A DNA stretch of 64,000 bases from Chromera velia. Lineage: Eukaryota > Sar > Chromeraceae. Shown here piece after piece: positions 12,138-25,097 of this stretch (positions are counted from its first letter, which is position 1; every line of letters starts with the position of its first letter). The DNA is taken from positions 69,969 through 133,968 of the forward strand of contig JAHBMJ010001106.1 of NCBI GenBank assembly GCA_018398765.1. Reading direction: 5' to 3'. Under the pieces are notes generated by a model. That model had not been told where the DNA came from, did not search any database, and saw only the letters and a list, made by a program, of their open reading frames with translations. Both the position numbers and the translations under genes were made by a program.

Positions 12138-15100
12138 GTTTCGGGCTTTTCGTATGTTTCCGAAGAGGCAAGAGGATGTGTACGTGAAGTTGGTCGCCCT
12201 CTCTCATTTTTTCTCTTATTTATCTGCCCATGAGTGTCAAGGTGTATTGGTGGGGCCTGTTCTGTTCTGTCGCATTTCCTTCCACGTCTCTGGATCCTTC
12301 TTGGAAATGCTCTTGACAGTGCGGCCATACAGAATGAGTGTGTTTCCTTCCTTCCCCACAATTCTGGTACTGATTCCCCCCCCTCTCCCCAAAACTGCAG
12401 AGACTCTCGCGATGATGAACGGATACCACAGGGAGCACCCAGACACGACCCCAACAGGCACCACTGACACGGGTGCGCTTCCTTCCGATCTCCTTTTCTG
12501 GTTATTCCAACGGATCTTCATTTTAGAGGAGCAGTTCCAGATCCCATGCATGTCCACTTTGAGTGTCTCCCTTTCTTCGAACGCTGACATTCATTTTGTC
12601 GGTCTGCATGACAATACTCAATTCATTAGCTTTTTTGGTTGTCTCTCTGTGTGCGTTCTGTTCCTCCGAGGTGCAGCAGGTGGCACAAGTGGAACTGGAA
12701 AGCCCGGTATGTTGGTCGGTTTGTTGGTCAGACTGTCGATGCAAATATGAGGAAGGACGCTGCATCGCAGGTTCTGGGAGCATGCGGTACCAAAGAGTCC
12801 AGACCGCTTTCAGAGAAATCAAAACAGTCGTTGCAGGTTGATGTGAACATACAGAAATCGGGTCGAAGAAGGAAGTTGACAGTGTGCTTAAGAAATTCGG
12901 ATCTGACTCATGTCTGTCACGAGCATATGCAAAAAAGGATCAGTGAACCAAACGGAGAAAAGAGAAAGCGCGATAGAGGGAGCGGAAGTGAAACGGTGAT
13001 AGTCATAACTCTATTGTCTAGCGGGGAAAAGAAGGAGAAAGAAATTGAGAAAGAAAGGAGGAAAAAGAAAACTCTCGGCCGAAAGGCCCCCGACAATTGC
13101 GTCACTTTTGTACTTTTTTAACTTTTCCTTAATGCATAACCCGAATAGAGAGACTTCCGATGTGACTGGACAACACCTTTCCACACTCCTCCTCTTTCTT
13201 TCCGACTCTTGTTGTCCCTGCAGCCATCAGGAAGACGGGAAAACTGATCTCGGGTCTGTACTAATATTTTGTTTTCGGCAAAAAGAAGAAAGAAAGAAAA
13301 GTAGTGAGGAAAGCGCAAAATTTGATGGATGGAGGGTCACGACAACTACTGAGTAGTTACACAACGAAAAGTCCCCTCGTACTTCATAGGAGAATGTCAT
13401 TCCTTCGCTGTCTTTGAATCCTTCCGTGCTCCTTCTTGAGCTACGATGTCGTTTTTGTGTGTCTGCCGATACCCTCCAGGTAGACGGACACCAAAACGTC
13501 TCTCTGTTATCAATTGTTCTCGTCTCGTCTGAGAATGAAATTGAAAATGATTTGCACACAGGTCCTACAAAAGAAAAGAGCTTCACACCTCCTGAGCATC
13601 CCCTCCAGAAAATCAATTCATGTTTCGGAGACTTGTGTGTATTCCTCCATATGCTTCTTCATATCTCTCCCTGGTTACCTGCAGATGGCGGCAAGAAGTG
13701 TAAGCAGGGGTATGAGTTTGAAGCATTGCTCGGTCTCGTCTTTGTTTCGGCACGCTGTGTTCGCTTTTTACCGTAATGCTCCGTATCTCCCTCTCTGCGT
13801 GTCTGTGTTTGTTTGCGCGTGTTACTCTGTTGGCGTCCACCTCATTTCTGAGCCTGTTGCTTCGAACCCCTCTGAACAACACTATTATACACGACTTTCT
13901 CTGTTTGTTTTTTGTGTGCAGACTTCCAGGAAACCGGCAAGACCGATAAGAAGGGTCAGCAACTGAATACTTCTGAGCACGAAAACACATTGCTTGCCTC
14001 ACGTACAGATGAAGGGAAAGACAGACGGAGAGACGGAGAAAAAGGAGTTGTCTGTGATCTCAAATGGAAGTCAAAAGACAAATGAAACGATGCTCACGGG
14101 ACGCATGCGTCGCTGTATCGTTTGTACAAATGGTACTTGCTCTTGCATGAATTGCCCATTCTCTCTATTTGTGTCGTCGTATATCATTTCCCTGCGTTTT
14201 GCGTTATTCGCGTTGTACGCTAATTCTCCTTCTCGTGCGTGACGATATGTGCAATGAAGGGATTTGGCTCTGCTTGTGTGCCTATCATCCATCACCGCTG
14301 TTCACTTCTGTGACGCTTTCTTTCGGCACCGATGCCGATTCGTCTGTAGGCTCACTGATAGGCTCATGAATTCGACGGAAAAACAGACCTCACAGGCCTC
14401 TCGACGGAAAAATGGATGCTTCTTTACAGTTTCACGGGGCACACACGATTTGTGTTCTGTCTTCTTTCTAACCATCTGCAGAAATCAACAGTCAGTCCGT
14501 CACTCACTTGGTCATCTATTCGCGACAGGGAGAGAGAGTGAGAGAGAAAGGTCAAAAGTGCACCCAGGAGCAACAAATGCGACTTGAATAGACATACTGC
14601 TTTCTCACCTCGCTTTTTTCTTTCCAACAATTGTACACACCAATGGAGACACATCCACTGAAAGTCCATCCTGGGAGTTCTTCTCGTCTGTTATTTCTTG
14701 GGATGGTCCTCTGAAATACTGGGTGGACTGCTCGTTTTTTCCTGGAGAAAGTATCTGACTTCGTGGAAAGCCAAATCATTCATTTTTTTGCATTCCCATC
14801 ATTTGAGATATCCTGCAGCTTCCAACCCAGACAAGCCCTTGGGCGATAAAGAAGGACTTGGTAGGTAGCCAAGCAGGTGTTCTTTCTTTTCTTTTCTTTT
14901 CTCTTTAATTCTTTCGTGTGGATCGTTAGGGGTCCTCAGAGAGGGTTGGAGAGTATCCCCCTATTCCACACGTTCTTCTCCGTCCTCTCATTGGCACCAA
15001 AGCTTTTGGGGGGCTTCACTGCCTGCACTCTGGGTAGCCCGGGCGCAAGCATGCCAAGTGACGACACTTTAAGAAAGACACAAGCAGGCAAAGCGGCAAG

Positions 15101-15135
<35 letters not shown>

Positions 15136-15880
15136 CGTGTGTCTATCTACATATGTATTGCCCTCCCTTCCGCACCTGTGTGCAGTCTACCAGAAGAAGG
15201 CAGACAGCGGCGACGACGGTGAGCCGTGATGGGACACAAAGAGATGTATGACTGTGCTCTCCGGTATTGGATTGTAGAGGGCTCTGCTCTCTCTGTCTTC
15301 CTCAGTTGTCCTTCAGAATATAGAACACTGTGATTGCATGGACTGAAAGATGGCGTTCTCAGCTTGCTACGGCTAAATTTCTGAATCCTCATTTTGGGTT
15401 CATATCAACAGTTACATCTTGCGAATGTATCTCTTGATTTCTTGCTGCTTAATTGCTTCACGGGAGTTTGACGTACGAATATGTTGTCCCTCTCGATGGA
15501 TCTTCACTGAAAGAGCTAGGGCAAGGGATCATCATTCATCATAAGTGCAAGTCCATTTCCTTATCTCTTCCTTGACTTATTTTGAATCTTCCTTGACTCA
15601 TTTTGATCTCTCTGTGTTTCCCTCCCCGGCTCTTTTGTGTGCAGTCAGCGTGACCAACAAACCTGACGGTAGGTAGACCACAAACTAACGAAAATAGCTG
15701 CGTGCTCTGGGAAGTGAAGGAAGGAAGAAAAGAGGAGCGAGGGGCGAAGAAAGGGCGGGGGAGAGAGATTGAGAGAGAAACGACTGAATAGGCAGAGCAA
15801 AAATGGATCCAAGGAAATGTATCGTTGACTCTACAGAATTAAGAAGAGGGCGCTGCAGTGGGTGCATGGCCCGACCTTTT

Positions 15881-15921
<41 letters not shown>

Positions 15922-15953
15922 TGTGTGTGCGTGTGTGTGTGTGTGCGTGTGTG

Positions 15954-15986
<33 letters not shown>

Positions 15987-18682
15987 TTGCCTATGTGGAA
16001 GGATCTTCTATGTACCTCCAAGGGTCATTGGCAGCCTTCCTGTCTTGCGTGCCTGCACGAATGCATGGACGTGTCTGCCGATGTGTTGGTTCTAATTTGC
16101 CTTCGTGCCTAATTTTGCCTGCAGATGTTGCGGCTGACGACACAAAGATTGGACGTGAGTGAGTGAAACAGCTTCCTGCGTGATCCCCTTTGGATCTGCA
16201 CAGAAACCCAAACATTTTTGTTCCAGTCGACCTTCCCTTGCTTTTCCTTTCTCTCCGTCTCTTTTGCTCCGTGTCTCTTCTTCCGATCTCTCACTCATCC
16301 AGCCTTCTGTCGGGGCAGATTTGGATTCATTTGGTGGATCCCTTATGATTTTTTTAAATGATGTTTTTGTTTGTGAGTTCTTCTGCACATCTGGTTTTGT
16401 TGGAGAGAGAAAAGCTGTAAGAGCCTCTGTCCTTCTTCGGAAAGATTTCGGGGTGTTTTGGGGTTGAAATCAAATGTCGTCTGTTTTGAAGAATGATCGA
16501 GTGGGTGAAGAGAAGAATCAGATTTACACGCACAGAAAGACAAACACTCAAGCACACACGCGAGTGCTTGCGCGCGCACATACACACACAGAGACACACA
16601 GTGTTACAAAAGTGCAAACCAACCAACCGAACAACTGTGGGTGCATGCAGAGGTGGACGATATTGGAGGAGAGGGGGACCTGTTGGGTGCCATCACCGAT
16701 CCTACTCCGTCCTCTCCAACACCCAGCAGTCAGTCAGTCTGTCAGTCTGTCACTCCGTCTGTGCTTCCTTCTCGACTAACGAGCTGGATGGAATGACGGC
16801 AGCAAAATTGACAAGACAAGGGCCCACTGCTGTTTTTTTTGCTTTATTGTTTGAATGACTTTCGGGAGAGACACAAAGGATCCGCAGCCCTTCTCTCTCC
16901 TTCTCTCCCCGCCCTTCCATTTTCCGTTTTCCGATTTCAACGTGTGAGCGAAAGCAGTTTGGCTGAAAAAAGATCCTGGCCCCTCGACGTGGCGTGAGAC
17001 GAAGGCAGAGAGACACGGCCGGGAAAGGAATGAATCGCAGGAACGACACAGTCGGGACGATGCGTCGGTACGCAAATGGATTCGAGCTTATGGGATCGTC
17101 GTCTAATGATAGTTGGATCTTGGGACCCATGGATGAATGAATGCAGCACCATCAACGCCCACACCCTCCACTCCCTCCACTCCGACTAAAACTTATGAGA
17201 CTGGCAGATTGTGCATAGTCAAATCTTGTCAGTAGAGCTACAACCAACCGATTTTTTGTGAAGAACCGCGATATCGTTTGTTCAGTATACCCTTCTCTTC
17301 TTTATTGGATGACAAATTTGTTCCTGGAAGTCCTTCGGCTCGGTCAGACGTGCATCAATACATGAATCTCTGTTTGATTTCTCCCTGCATCTCCTCCTTT
17401 GACTCACATAGACTTACTTCTGTCGCATCCGCTTTTCCCTTGGAAGTCTAATTCTATTCCTCCCTCTGTCTCTCTGCATGCCTTTTTGATGACGATGACG
17501 TGTACTGCTCTCTCTCTCTCTCTCTCTGCAGTTCCCGGCATCAAAGGTCAGTCAGGATGCAACTAATTTTCTTTTCCGGTCGCAGCCTGGTGTAGAGAGA
17601 GCAGAGCCATTCAGCCATTGCCTTTTTTTTTCGGGGTCGCACTTGCGTCTGCGAAGTTCGCCTTTCTGCTTCCTCCTGTATTCCTCTTCTTCCCCATTCC
17701 AGCAGAAAGGAGGATGTAAATCCTTTGGGAAGCTCGAAGGAAACCTTCTATTCTCAGTCAGACAGCCGTGAAATAAACACCAACCTCTCTCGCCGTGTCT
17801 CTTTCTCTGTTTGTCTTTCTGTCTATCTGATGCCTTATGAGATTGCAGGCGTCCAAGACTGTGGAGCTACCTGCAATAATGATGACCCTCAGGGCTTGTG
17901 TCAGTCTCGCAGTGTGCATTCTCTATCAAAATTGTGAATTAAGAGCAGATGCTGTGGTGAACCTGTGTGCTTTGTGAAATGCTTTTCGTGACCGTGCCAC
18001 CAACCTGCCAAATGTGACTCTGACCTTTTTGCACTGCCTCTTTCGTAGATCTCTTCAAGTTTGGCTTCCTATTTTTCCCCCGCATTTTTTGTGGTGTTTG
18101 TTACTTTCTTTCTTTCTTCCTCTCTCCCAAGTGGGTCCATTCCTCTTTGCGTGTGGTTGCATGCTTGCAGGGTACCGAATCGACGGTCAGGCATTTGTGA
18201 GGAAACAGCCCTCCTTTGTTGCCTCCTTTGTTTTGGATCCTTCGCCTGCATACACCTGGATCCCAATGGAATTCTAGGCGGCTTCATTCTCTTTTGATTG
18301 TCCTTTCTGGGCTTCCTGCCCTTCATTTCCCCACATCTTCTGCTTTTCACACAGAGTTTGCTTCAACCCTTTTGATGTGTTTCTCCGTCGCTTGATGCTG
18401 TCAGTTGGGCGCGGATACAGAACCTCACAGGCACAAAACACCTGCTCCCGAGGATGCCAACACAGACTGGCTCACTCATTCATACCTCCATCCGGCTTTA
18501 TTCGCGCCTCTCTCTTTATTGTACGTCACCTTTCATCTTTTTCTTCCCTTTGTGCAGAATCAAATAGGGACGAGGCCAGCGTCCCAGATGAGGAGAAAGA
18601 GATTGGTCAGCCAGTCGGTCATTCAGACACACACACGCACATACACACACATACACACACACTCACAGACATACACACACAT

Positions 18683-18721
<39 letters not shown>

Positions 18722-18836
18722 TACACACACACATGCACACACACACACACACACGCACATACATACATACATACATACATACACACACATGCACACACAC
18801 ACACACACACACGCATGCACGCACGCACACACACAC

Positions 18837-18872
<36 letters not shown>

Positions 18873-18959
18873 ACATGCATACATACATACACACACATAC
18901 ATACACACATGCACACTCACACATACATACATACACACACATACATACACACATGCACA

Positions 18960-18991
<32 letters not shown>

Positions 18992-19059
18992 ATCACATGC
19001 ATACATACACACACATACATACACACATGCACACTCACATGCACACACACACACACACA

Positions 19060-19101
<42 letters not shown>

Positions 19102-19501
19102 NNNNNNNNNNNNNNNNNNNNNNNNNNNNNNNNNNNNNNNNNNNNNNNNNNNNNNNNNNNNNNNNNNNNNNNNNNNNNNNNNNNNNNNNNNNNNNNNNNN
19201 NNNNNNNNNNNNNNNNNNNNNNNNNNNNNNNNNNNNNNNNNNNNNNNNNNNNNNNNNNNNNNNNNNNNNNNNNNNNNNNNNNNNNNNNNNNNNNNNNNNN
19301 NNNNNNNNNNNNNNNNNNNNNNNNNNNNNNNNNNNNNNNNNNNNNNNNNNNNCACACACACACACACGCACACACACACGCACACATCCACACACACAGA
19401 TCCACACACACACATACACGCACACACAAACACACATGCATGCACGCACACATACACACACACATGCACGTAAGCACTTAGCACACATGCATACACACAT
19501 G

Positions 19502-19538
<37 letters not shown>

Positions 19539-21878
19539 ACACACACACACACACATACACACACAAACGCACACACGCACGCACGCACGCACGCACGCAC
19601 GCACACGCAAACAGGTGAGCGTGCGTTGAGACCGTGCAGTCTTCTTCTTCCTCGCATGTCTATCGCCTTGTTTTCGTGCCCCCCTGTCACTTTGTTTTTT
19701 TCACAGTCTGCTGCATACCCTGATTCCCCTAACGCCTTTTTGTCCGAAAGCTTACGCAGACGCAGGCCATGAGTGTCTATACGTGTATGTGTTGACCGGA
19801 CCTGTCATCGTTGGACTGCTTTCTCTTTGAGTTGTCTGTCTGCAGTCTACGGCCCAGAACCGGATGGACCTTGTAAGTGCGTGCGTCAGTGCGGGAGTAC
19901 GAAGGCCTTTTCTCTCCTCCCCAGCCACCCCGCATTGGCTCTGTATTTGTTTCTGGTCGTCTTCTTTGAAATAGGCAGACGGATAATCTGTAGGAGAAGT
20001 CTTTCTCTTTTTGCGCACAGATGAAAGGGAACGGAGGAGTTTGAATCGCCCAGTAATTTCTTTTTTGGTCATGTTGGAGCATTCGTGTTGTGTTTCTTCC
20101 TGGTGTTTTCTCTCGAGCGATTCTTTATCATCTGGTTGTTTTTACACTCTGTACCTTCATGAGTCCCTGTCTCTTCTCTCTTCTGCTTGTGGGTTTTGAT
20201 GGAATGTATGGACGGTTGGTTTTCGTCATGGTTTTCGTCAACCTCCATTTTCTTTTGTTTCCCGTCAAGTCAATGTTTTCATCTCCACTTCCCTTCTCAC
20301 GAAAAATGATGCTGTTCTCTCCTTCGTCATTCTGGGTGCAGACTACATTGTGAAGAGCGGAAAATTCGAATGTAGGTCCCATGCCTCCGGCTGAATGCAA
20401 TTCGGATGCTGGTCTGATCTCTTTTGTTAAAGGCTTGTGTTCACGGCATGGTCATGGCCTTTTCTGGGCTCACTCGCGATCCAAGAATCTGACTACTCTC
20501 AACGAAAGTCGGCACCTTTAATGAAAGCTCTGCCTCAGTCTCTCTCTGAATGTGTCTTTCGTCCGATCAAATAAATACGATTTGAAATTTCTTCAGATGA
20601 AAAATTATTCCCGCTTTAAAAAGAATACGGCTGTTTGGGCATTTGAGCATCTGAGCAGCTCCTTAATTCGCACCGTGCATCATCTTTGATTTGTGCAGGG
20701 GGCACCAAGAGGAGCTTGGTTTTGGGAAGTAAGTGAGTGAGTGAGTGAGTGAACAAATTTTGCACTCTGACATTGATTTTGCTCCTGTTGCTTGTTCCTG
20801 TTTGTACTGACTGACAGTGGCAGCCACATACAGACAAGCTGCTAAATGATTCAAAGGCAGGGTGATTGAGAAGCTGATAGACTCCCTGACTCGTCAACTG
20901 ACCGAGTGACTTTTTTGTGCTTACATGTGTCTGAAGCCCCAAAAGGAAACTATCCCCTCTAGCCGCTCAGTGACTTCATTGGTTTTTGTTTTGCGCCTTC
21001 TCTTCCTTGCTGTATGGACGGACGGACATTTTTTTGAAATTCTTTGCCCAATCAAATGAGCCTTCGCAATTTAAGTTTTCGTTCTGTACGACCCCCCTTG
21101 AATTAATGCAGCTGTCGAAGAGCACAATGAGACCCGTCAGTCATAGCGAAGAGAAAAGCAATAAATCTCTCTTCAGGGATGGATCCATGATTTCAAAACC
21201 ATGTGTGTACTTGCATCCGAGCTGCCTCAAGTAGGAATCCAGAGGCAATGCTTGCTCACCAGTGTTTCTTCCAAGTCTGTGAAGAGAATGAGCCCAGGCG
21301 GCCACACTTGCACGTCGCCCCCCGGGGGGCCGGCCTTCTTGTCCACTCTTTTGCACATTTTGTTTTTGTTTGTCTGGTTCTCTCTAGTTCGCTTTTCAAT
21401 TGAGCTAAGAGAACACAGCACAGGATTTTTCTTTTGCTCAGGCTCTGCATGGTAGCTTCCATGGTTTCTCTGTTTCTTTTATTTCTGTTTCCCCTCTGAA
21501 TAAACGTGTATGTGTCTTCGTGTCATCGGAACGAATGAATGAATCAATCGATGGATGAATGCAGTCGGCAAAGCCCAGGACGCCATGGACGGTGGGTAGC
21601 TTGCTTTTGTTTTTCAAGATTTCTTTGAAATTGCCTTGCATACCTGAATTTTTCGTGTTGCTTTTATTTTCTCCTCGATGCATGTGCAGATCTAGTTCGT
21701 CCACTATGCAATTCATGTTGTCGTACAAAACACTGCACACAAAAACATTTCCACTTATGCAGTGCATTTGGGACAGTCCTTTGCTCTTATCAATCTGCAA
21801 GATGTCTTCCATCTTTCTCTTCCTTTCCATGTAGATCTGGGAGGTTTGCTCACCGGTGCAATCACGGACGACAAGTGA
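10984..21878 (+). CDS. Secreted micro-exon protein, about 25 phase-1 exons, about 283 aa
   Basis: Exon 1 (10984-11107) encodes a signal peptide, MARFLLSIALAFCWW, then SGDAMLMSRRR. The exons that follow are 11345-11377, 11777-11788, 11978-11995, 12401-12472, 12677-12706, 13224-13253, 13685-13699, 13922-13954, 14482-14490, 14819-14860, 15186-15218, 15645-15668, 16125-16154, 16651-16686, 17532-17546, 17849-17899, 18171-18185, 18558-18605, 19846-19872, 20342-20371, 20699-20728, 21112-21135, 21565-21591 and 21835-21878 (stop TGA). All 24 introns are phase 1 and all 23 internal exons (9-72 nt) are multiples of three. Nearly every acceptor is TGCAG. The predicted protein is hydrophilic, with peptides such as SSDDAVTWYRE, VYQKKADSGDD, GVQDCGATCNNDD and DLGGLLTGAITDDK. 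I recognise no domain. Family and function are unknown; export through the secretory pathway is inferred. Individual tiny exons may be wrong, and I was helped by phase when choosing sites, but the overall pattern is consistent over 11 kb. Confidence 0.75.
11879..11970. repeat. (CT)n(GT)n microsatellite next to a micro-exon
   Basis: About 15 CT units followed by about 30 GT units, ending 7 nt before the 18-nt exon at 11978. It may influence splicing of that exon. Confidence 0.9.
15883..15986. repeat. (GT)n microsatellite
   Basis: An imperfect GT tract with GC and AT interruptions, in the intron before the exon at 16125. Confidence 0.9.
18621..19608. repeat. (CA)n satellite-like tract with sequencing gap
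   Basis: Nearly 1 kb of CA repeats with CATA, GCAC and TCTC interruptions lies in one intron of the micro-exon gene, between the exons at 18558 and 19846. The interior, 19102-19352, is unsequenced (N). The His/Thr and Cys/Val frames here are repeat translation, not genes. Confidence 0.95.
19102..19352. other. Assembly gap (N)
   Basis: 251 unresolved bases inside a CA repeat. Any micro-exon in this interval would be invisible. Confidence 0.99.
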
Positions 21879-23324
21879 GATTTGTAATGACGAATGAACA
21901 ATGGAGAAGACCAATAAGACAGGGAGGGACCAGACTTACTCAATCGATCGTTTTGTCGATCTGACAGAAGGACGTGATCGATCGGGATTTGTTCAACCTT
22001 CCTGAAAAGAGATAAAAATGATTGGGAAGAAGGAGCAACTAAGCTTTGAAATGAAAAACGGACGCGGCCGGTCGCGAGAAGCCCCGGGAACAGATGAGAA
22101 CAGCCGCTGTCCAACCAATACAGCTAGAAGAATGCGTGCAGAGCCTCTGCGCTGATTCTGAGCTACAAGAATTCGGTTGAGAAGAACGCTACACCTTGCA
22201 GAAGACTTCGGAAACATTCTACCATCACAAATAATCGTGAAATAAACAGCCCCGAATCCTATTATGAATCATGCGAACAGTGAACAGGCCATACAAATAA
22301 AAAATGGTGAATCAAATTGATTCTTATAAAAACCGATCGAATCTGAAAGCTTTCGAGTCACAATTTTTTAATTAATTTTATTATAGATTTTTTAAAGTCC
22401 AAAATATATGTCACGGTGTTTTTATGTGTGTTTTTCCTTTGTTCCAGCCTTTCTTTTTGTCTTGTGATCTTTTGTTATACTTTAGAACACTATAGAACAC
22501 CTATATAATTATAACATGATGGTCGATCGCAGCTAATATGCCAATATGATTAAATTAGATGTTTTATAGTTTAATTCAGTAGTTTTTTAACTAACGTTCT
22601 AGTTAGTAGTATAACGTTTTATTAAATTTATACTTATATACTTTAAACTACTTTTAAATTACTCTTTAATTTTATTAATATTTTTTTTTCAGTAATTTGA
22701 ACAAATATGTAGTGTCAATGTATCATGGCGGCATATACATATAATCAGCTCATACAGCCTAGACTAAGTTTATTAATTAAATTGTAAAATGTTTTGCATC
22801 TTTTCTTTTTTCTATTAAACTTTTTATATTTTTCTTTTTTAAAAATCGGTATTTAGAATTATCATTTTTTTTTTATTAAAAAAAAAGTTTGGTTTAAAGT
22901 TGTATACTTCAAAAACATATAATTATATTTTTTAAATTAGAAGTTAATTAACTTAAAGTTTTTCAAATGTTTCGTATAAAAATTATAATATATGCCTCGC
23001 GGCCCGTGTTAGCGGTGCTGTGCCGGTGCATGGCGACACCTTGACATAGCGGGAAGGCCTGGCACGGGACTAATCAACCCATCACTTAATTAATCATATA
23101 CGATCGATGATACGAAACGAAACCCATGTTTAAAGTAATCTAGGGAGTATTCAACGGAAAATAAAGCTATAGAGAGGTTATTGTATAGGAGCAGTCACGT
23201 GCAGTTACATACAATGTCACAATGACCTCTGTTTTAGCATAGAGAGTGCTGCAGTACGTGACAATTATATACCCGAGCATTTTTTTTTTTTTGAGACAGT
23301 TCTTTTTCTGTACGATAATTTATC
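21879..23324. other. AT-rich convergent spacer
   Basis: Two genes end towards each other here. 22240-22990 is very AT-rich and has no exon that I can support. A sharply different GC-rich island follows at 22993-23085 and is listed separately. Confidence 0.6.
22993..23085. other. GC-rich self-complementary island, possible structured RNA
   Basis: About 90 bp of GC-rich DNA sits between AT-rich flanks. CCCGTG (23003) can pair with CACGGG (23063), and inside this GGTG (23014) can pair with CACC (23037). It has no open frame of note. It does not match tRNA, 5S, U-snRNA or SRP RNA as I know them. It could be a non-coding RNA or an organelle-derived rRNA scrap. Confidence 0.25.
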
Positions 23325-25056
23325 TTAGCACACTGATAAAGACTCAGAGATCGTCCGTAGTAATCCTTCTCTCCCTCGTGAAAAAGAGTATTTCCACTTG
23401 GACACGGAGGCCCCCGTTTGAAAACATTCAAAGGATTGATTCTCAAAGTCGCTGTCTTTGCAGCACAACAAAGGTTGCGCCAGTCTAGGGGACTCTCCTT
23501 CTCCTTCTCCTTCACGCTCCTCAAAAGAGAAGGAAACGCATGCAGTCGGACACTCACTTGGGGTCAAATGTCCACAAAAATCATCCGGAGACTCTACTCG
23601 ACGACAAGACAAAGTTGGGGCGTCTCTCGGCCTTGGGAGAGAGCTCTCAACGAGTCTCCGCGGAGTGTCCCGCACTGCTTTGCCATCAGAGGAGACGGTT
23701 TGGAATCTGTTCTTTCGGAAGAAGACTTCTGCTGTGGTCGAGTCGGGGGGAGAGTGCGTGAGGTCTGAGAGGTCCTCCCCTCCGCCATCTGTCCCCCTTC
23801 TCCCCTTTCCATGCCCTCCCTTTTCGTCCACTCCTCCATTCGTGGTACCGTTACCCTGGAAGGGAATGGAGGAGACGGCAGAAGTCTCCAGACCTCCCTC
23901 TCCATCTCGACCCCCTCCTCTCTCTTCTGTCTCTCCCTCTGCAGTCTCTCTCTGCTCGTCGGAGTCTGAGGGGTACTCCACGGCAACTCTGCGGTTAAGA
24001 AGGACAGAGAGGAAGAAAGACAAGTGGAGAGAGACAAACAACACATGGCTGTGCAACCTACATTTGTCAAGGTGCCGGAGTTTGTTCATAAGTGGGCACC
24101 TGAGCCTCGACACAGAGGGACATAGAAACAGAAAGGCGACAAACCGAAGCGAACGCTCAGTGGATGGGTTGGTTGGAGGGCTGGAAGGAATGCGGAGAAC
24201 GCGGGAGAATGACAGGGTGCTCGACAGACAGAGAGATGGTCATACGGAGCAATACTCAATGCCCCGTAGATTCCGTTGCCTTCCTTTCATGTACAGCACG
24301 CCCTCACGCAGACAGCAAACACAGCACAGAAATTCCACTTTTTCCTCATCACCGAAACAGACCAAGTGCACAGCCAACTCACAGGTGGAATGCACACACA
24401 GCAGAAATCACGACAGCAAAGCCCAGAACGTAGAGGAGAGAGAAAGCGTCGCCGAAGATGAAGACAGAGGCAGCGACGGAGAAGGCGTCAGAGGTGAGCA
24501 TCGACAGGTTGAAGAACGCCGCCCCGGCAGACGCAATCAGAGCAGGAAGGAGCAAATACATGGCTGCATAGAGAAGACAAGAAAAAGAGGAGATGAACGC
24601 AAAGGAGAGGAGGGAAGTAAATTGATTCAGCCATTCGACCCGCTGCTGAACGAGAGGCTTTTGTCCGTTCTCGGCTCGGAATGAGTGTCTTTCGGTGAGG
24701 GACCGCATCATCCGACTTCTGCAGAAATTTCTAAAATTTTTCTAAAAGAGCGACGGAGACGGGAAGAAATCAATCAAGCAAGAACTCGCGCCCGATGCGT
24801 GAGACCCCTCCCTCCCCCCCTTCCTTCCTCTCTCCCCCTTGTTAGACAGAAGATACCAGTACTACAAACGCAGCCGGTGGGGGAGGGCTTTGGGGGCCTC
24901 AAAGAAGATATTATGCTGAAACGAAGAAATGAAGAAGTGCGATGAGAGACAGGCAGGAGGCCTCATCGAGGAGCCCGGCCAAGTGAGAGAAGAGAGCACC
25001 GCAAGCGCACGGGCGGAGGGTTGAGAGATACAAACCCGAACAGAATTTCCAGCGAT

Positions 25057-25097
<41 letters not shown>

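Noticed and set aside
12768-12860. Possible micro-exons after CGCAG (12768) and TTGCAG (12833)
   Set aside because: The second meets a stop at once in the required phase; the first has no donor giving phase 1. Both break the pattern.
18049-18075. Possible micro-exon after CGTAG at 18049
   Set aside because: The only nearby donor gives phase 2, which would break the downstream frame.
18621-19608. Long His/Thr (plus) and Cys/Val (minus) open frames
   Set aside because: They are direct translations of a CA/GT repeat and run through an N gap. No splice or start evidence.
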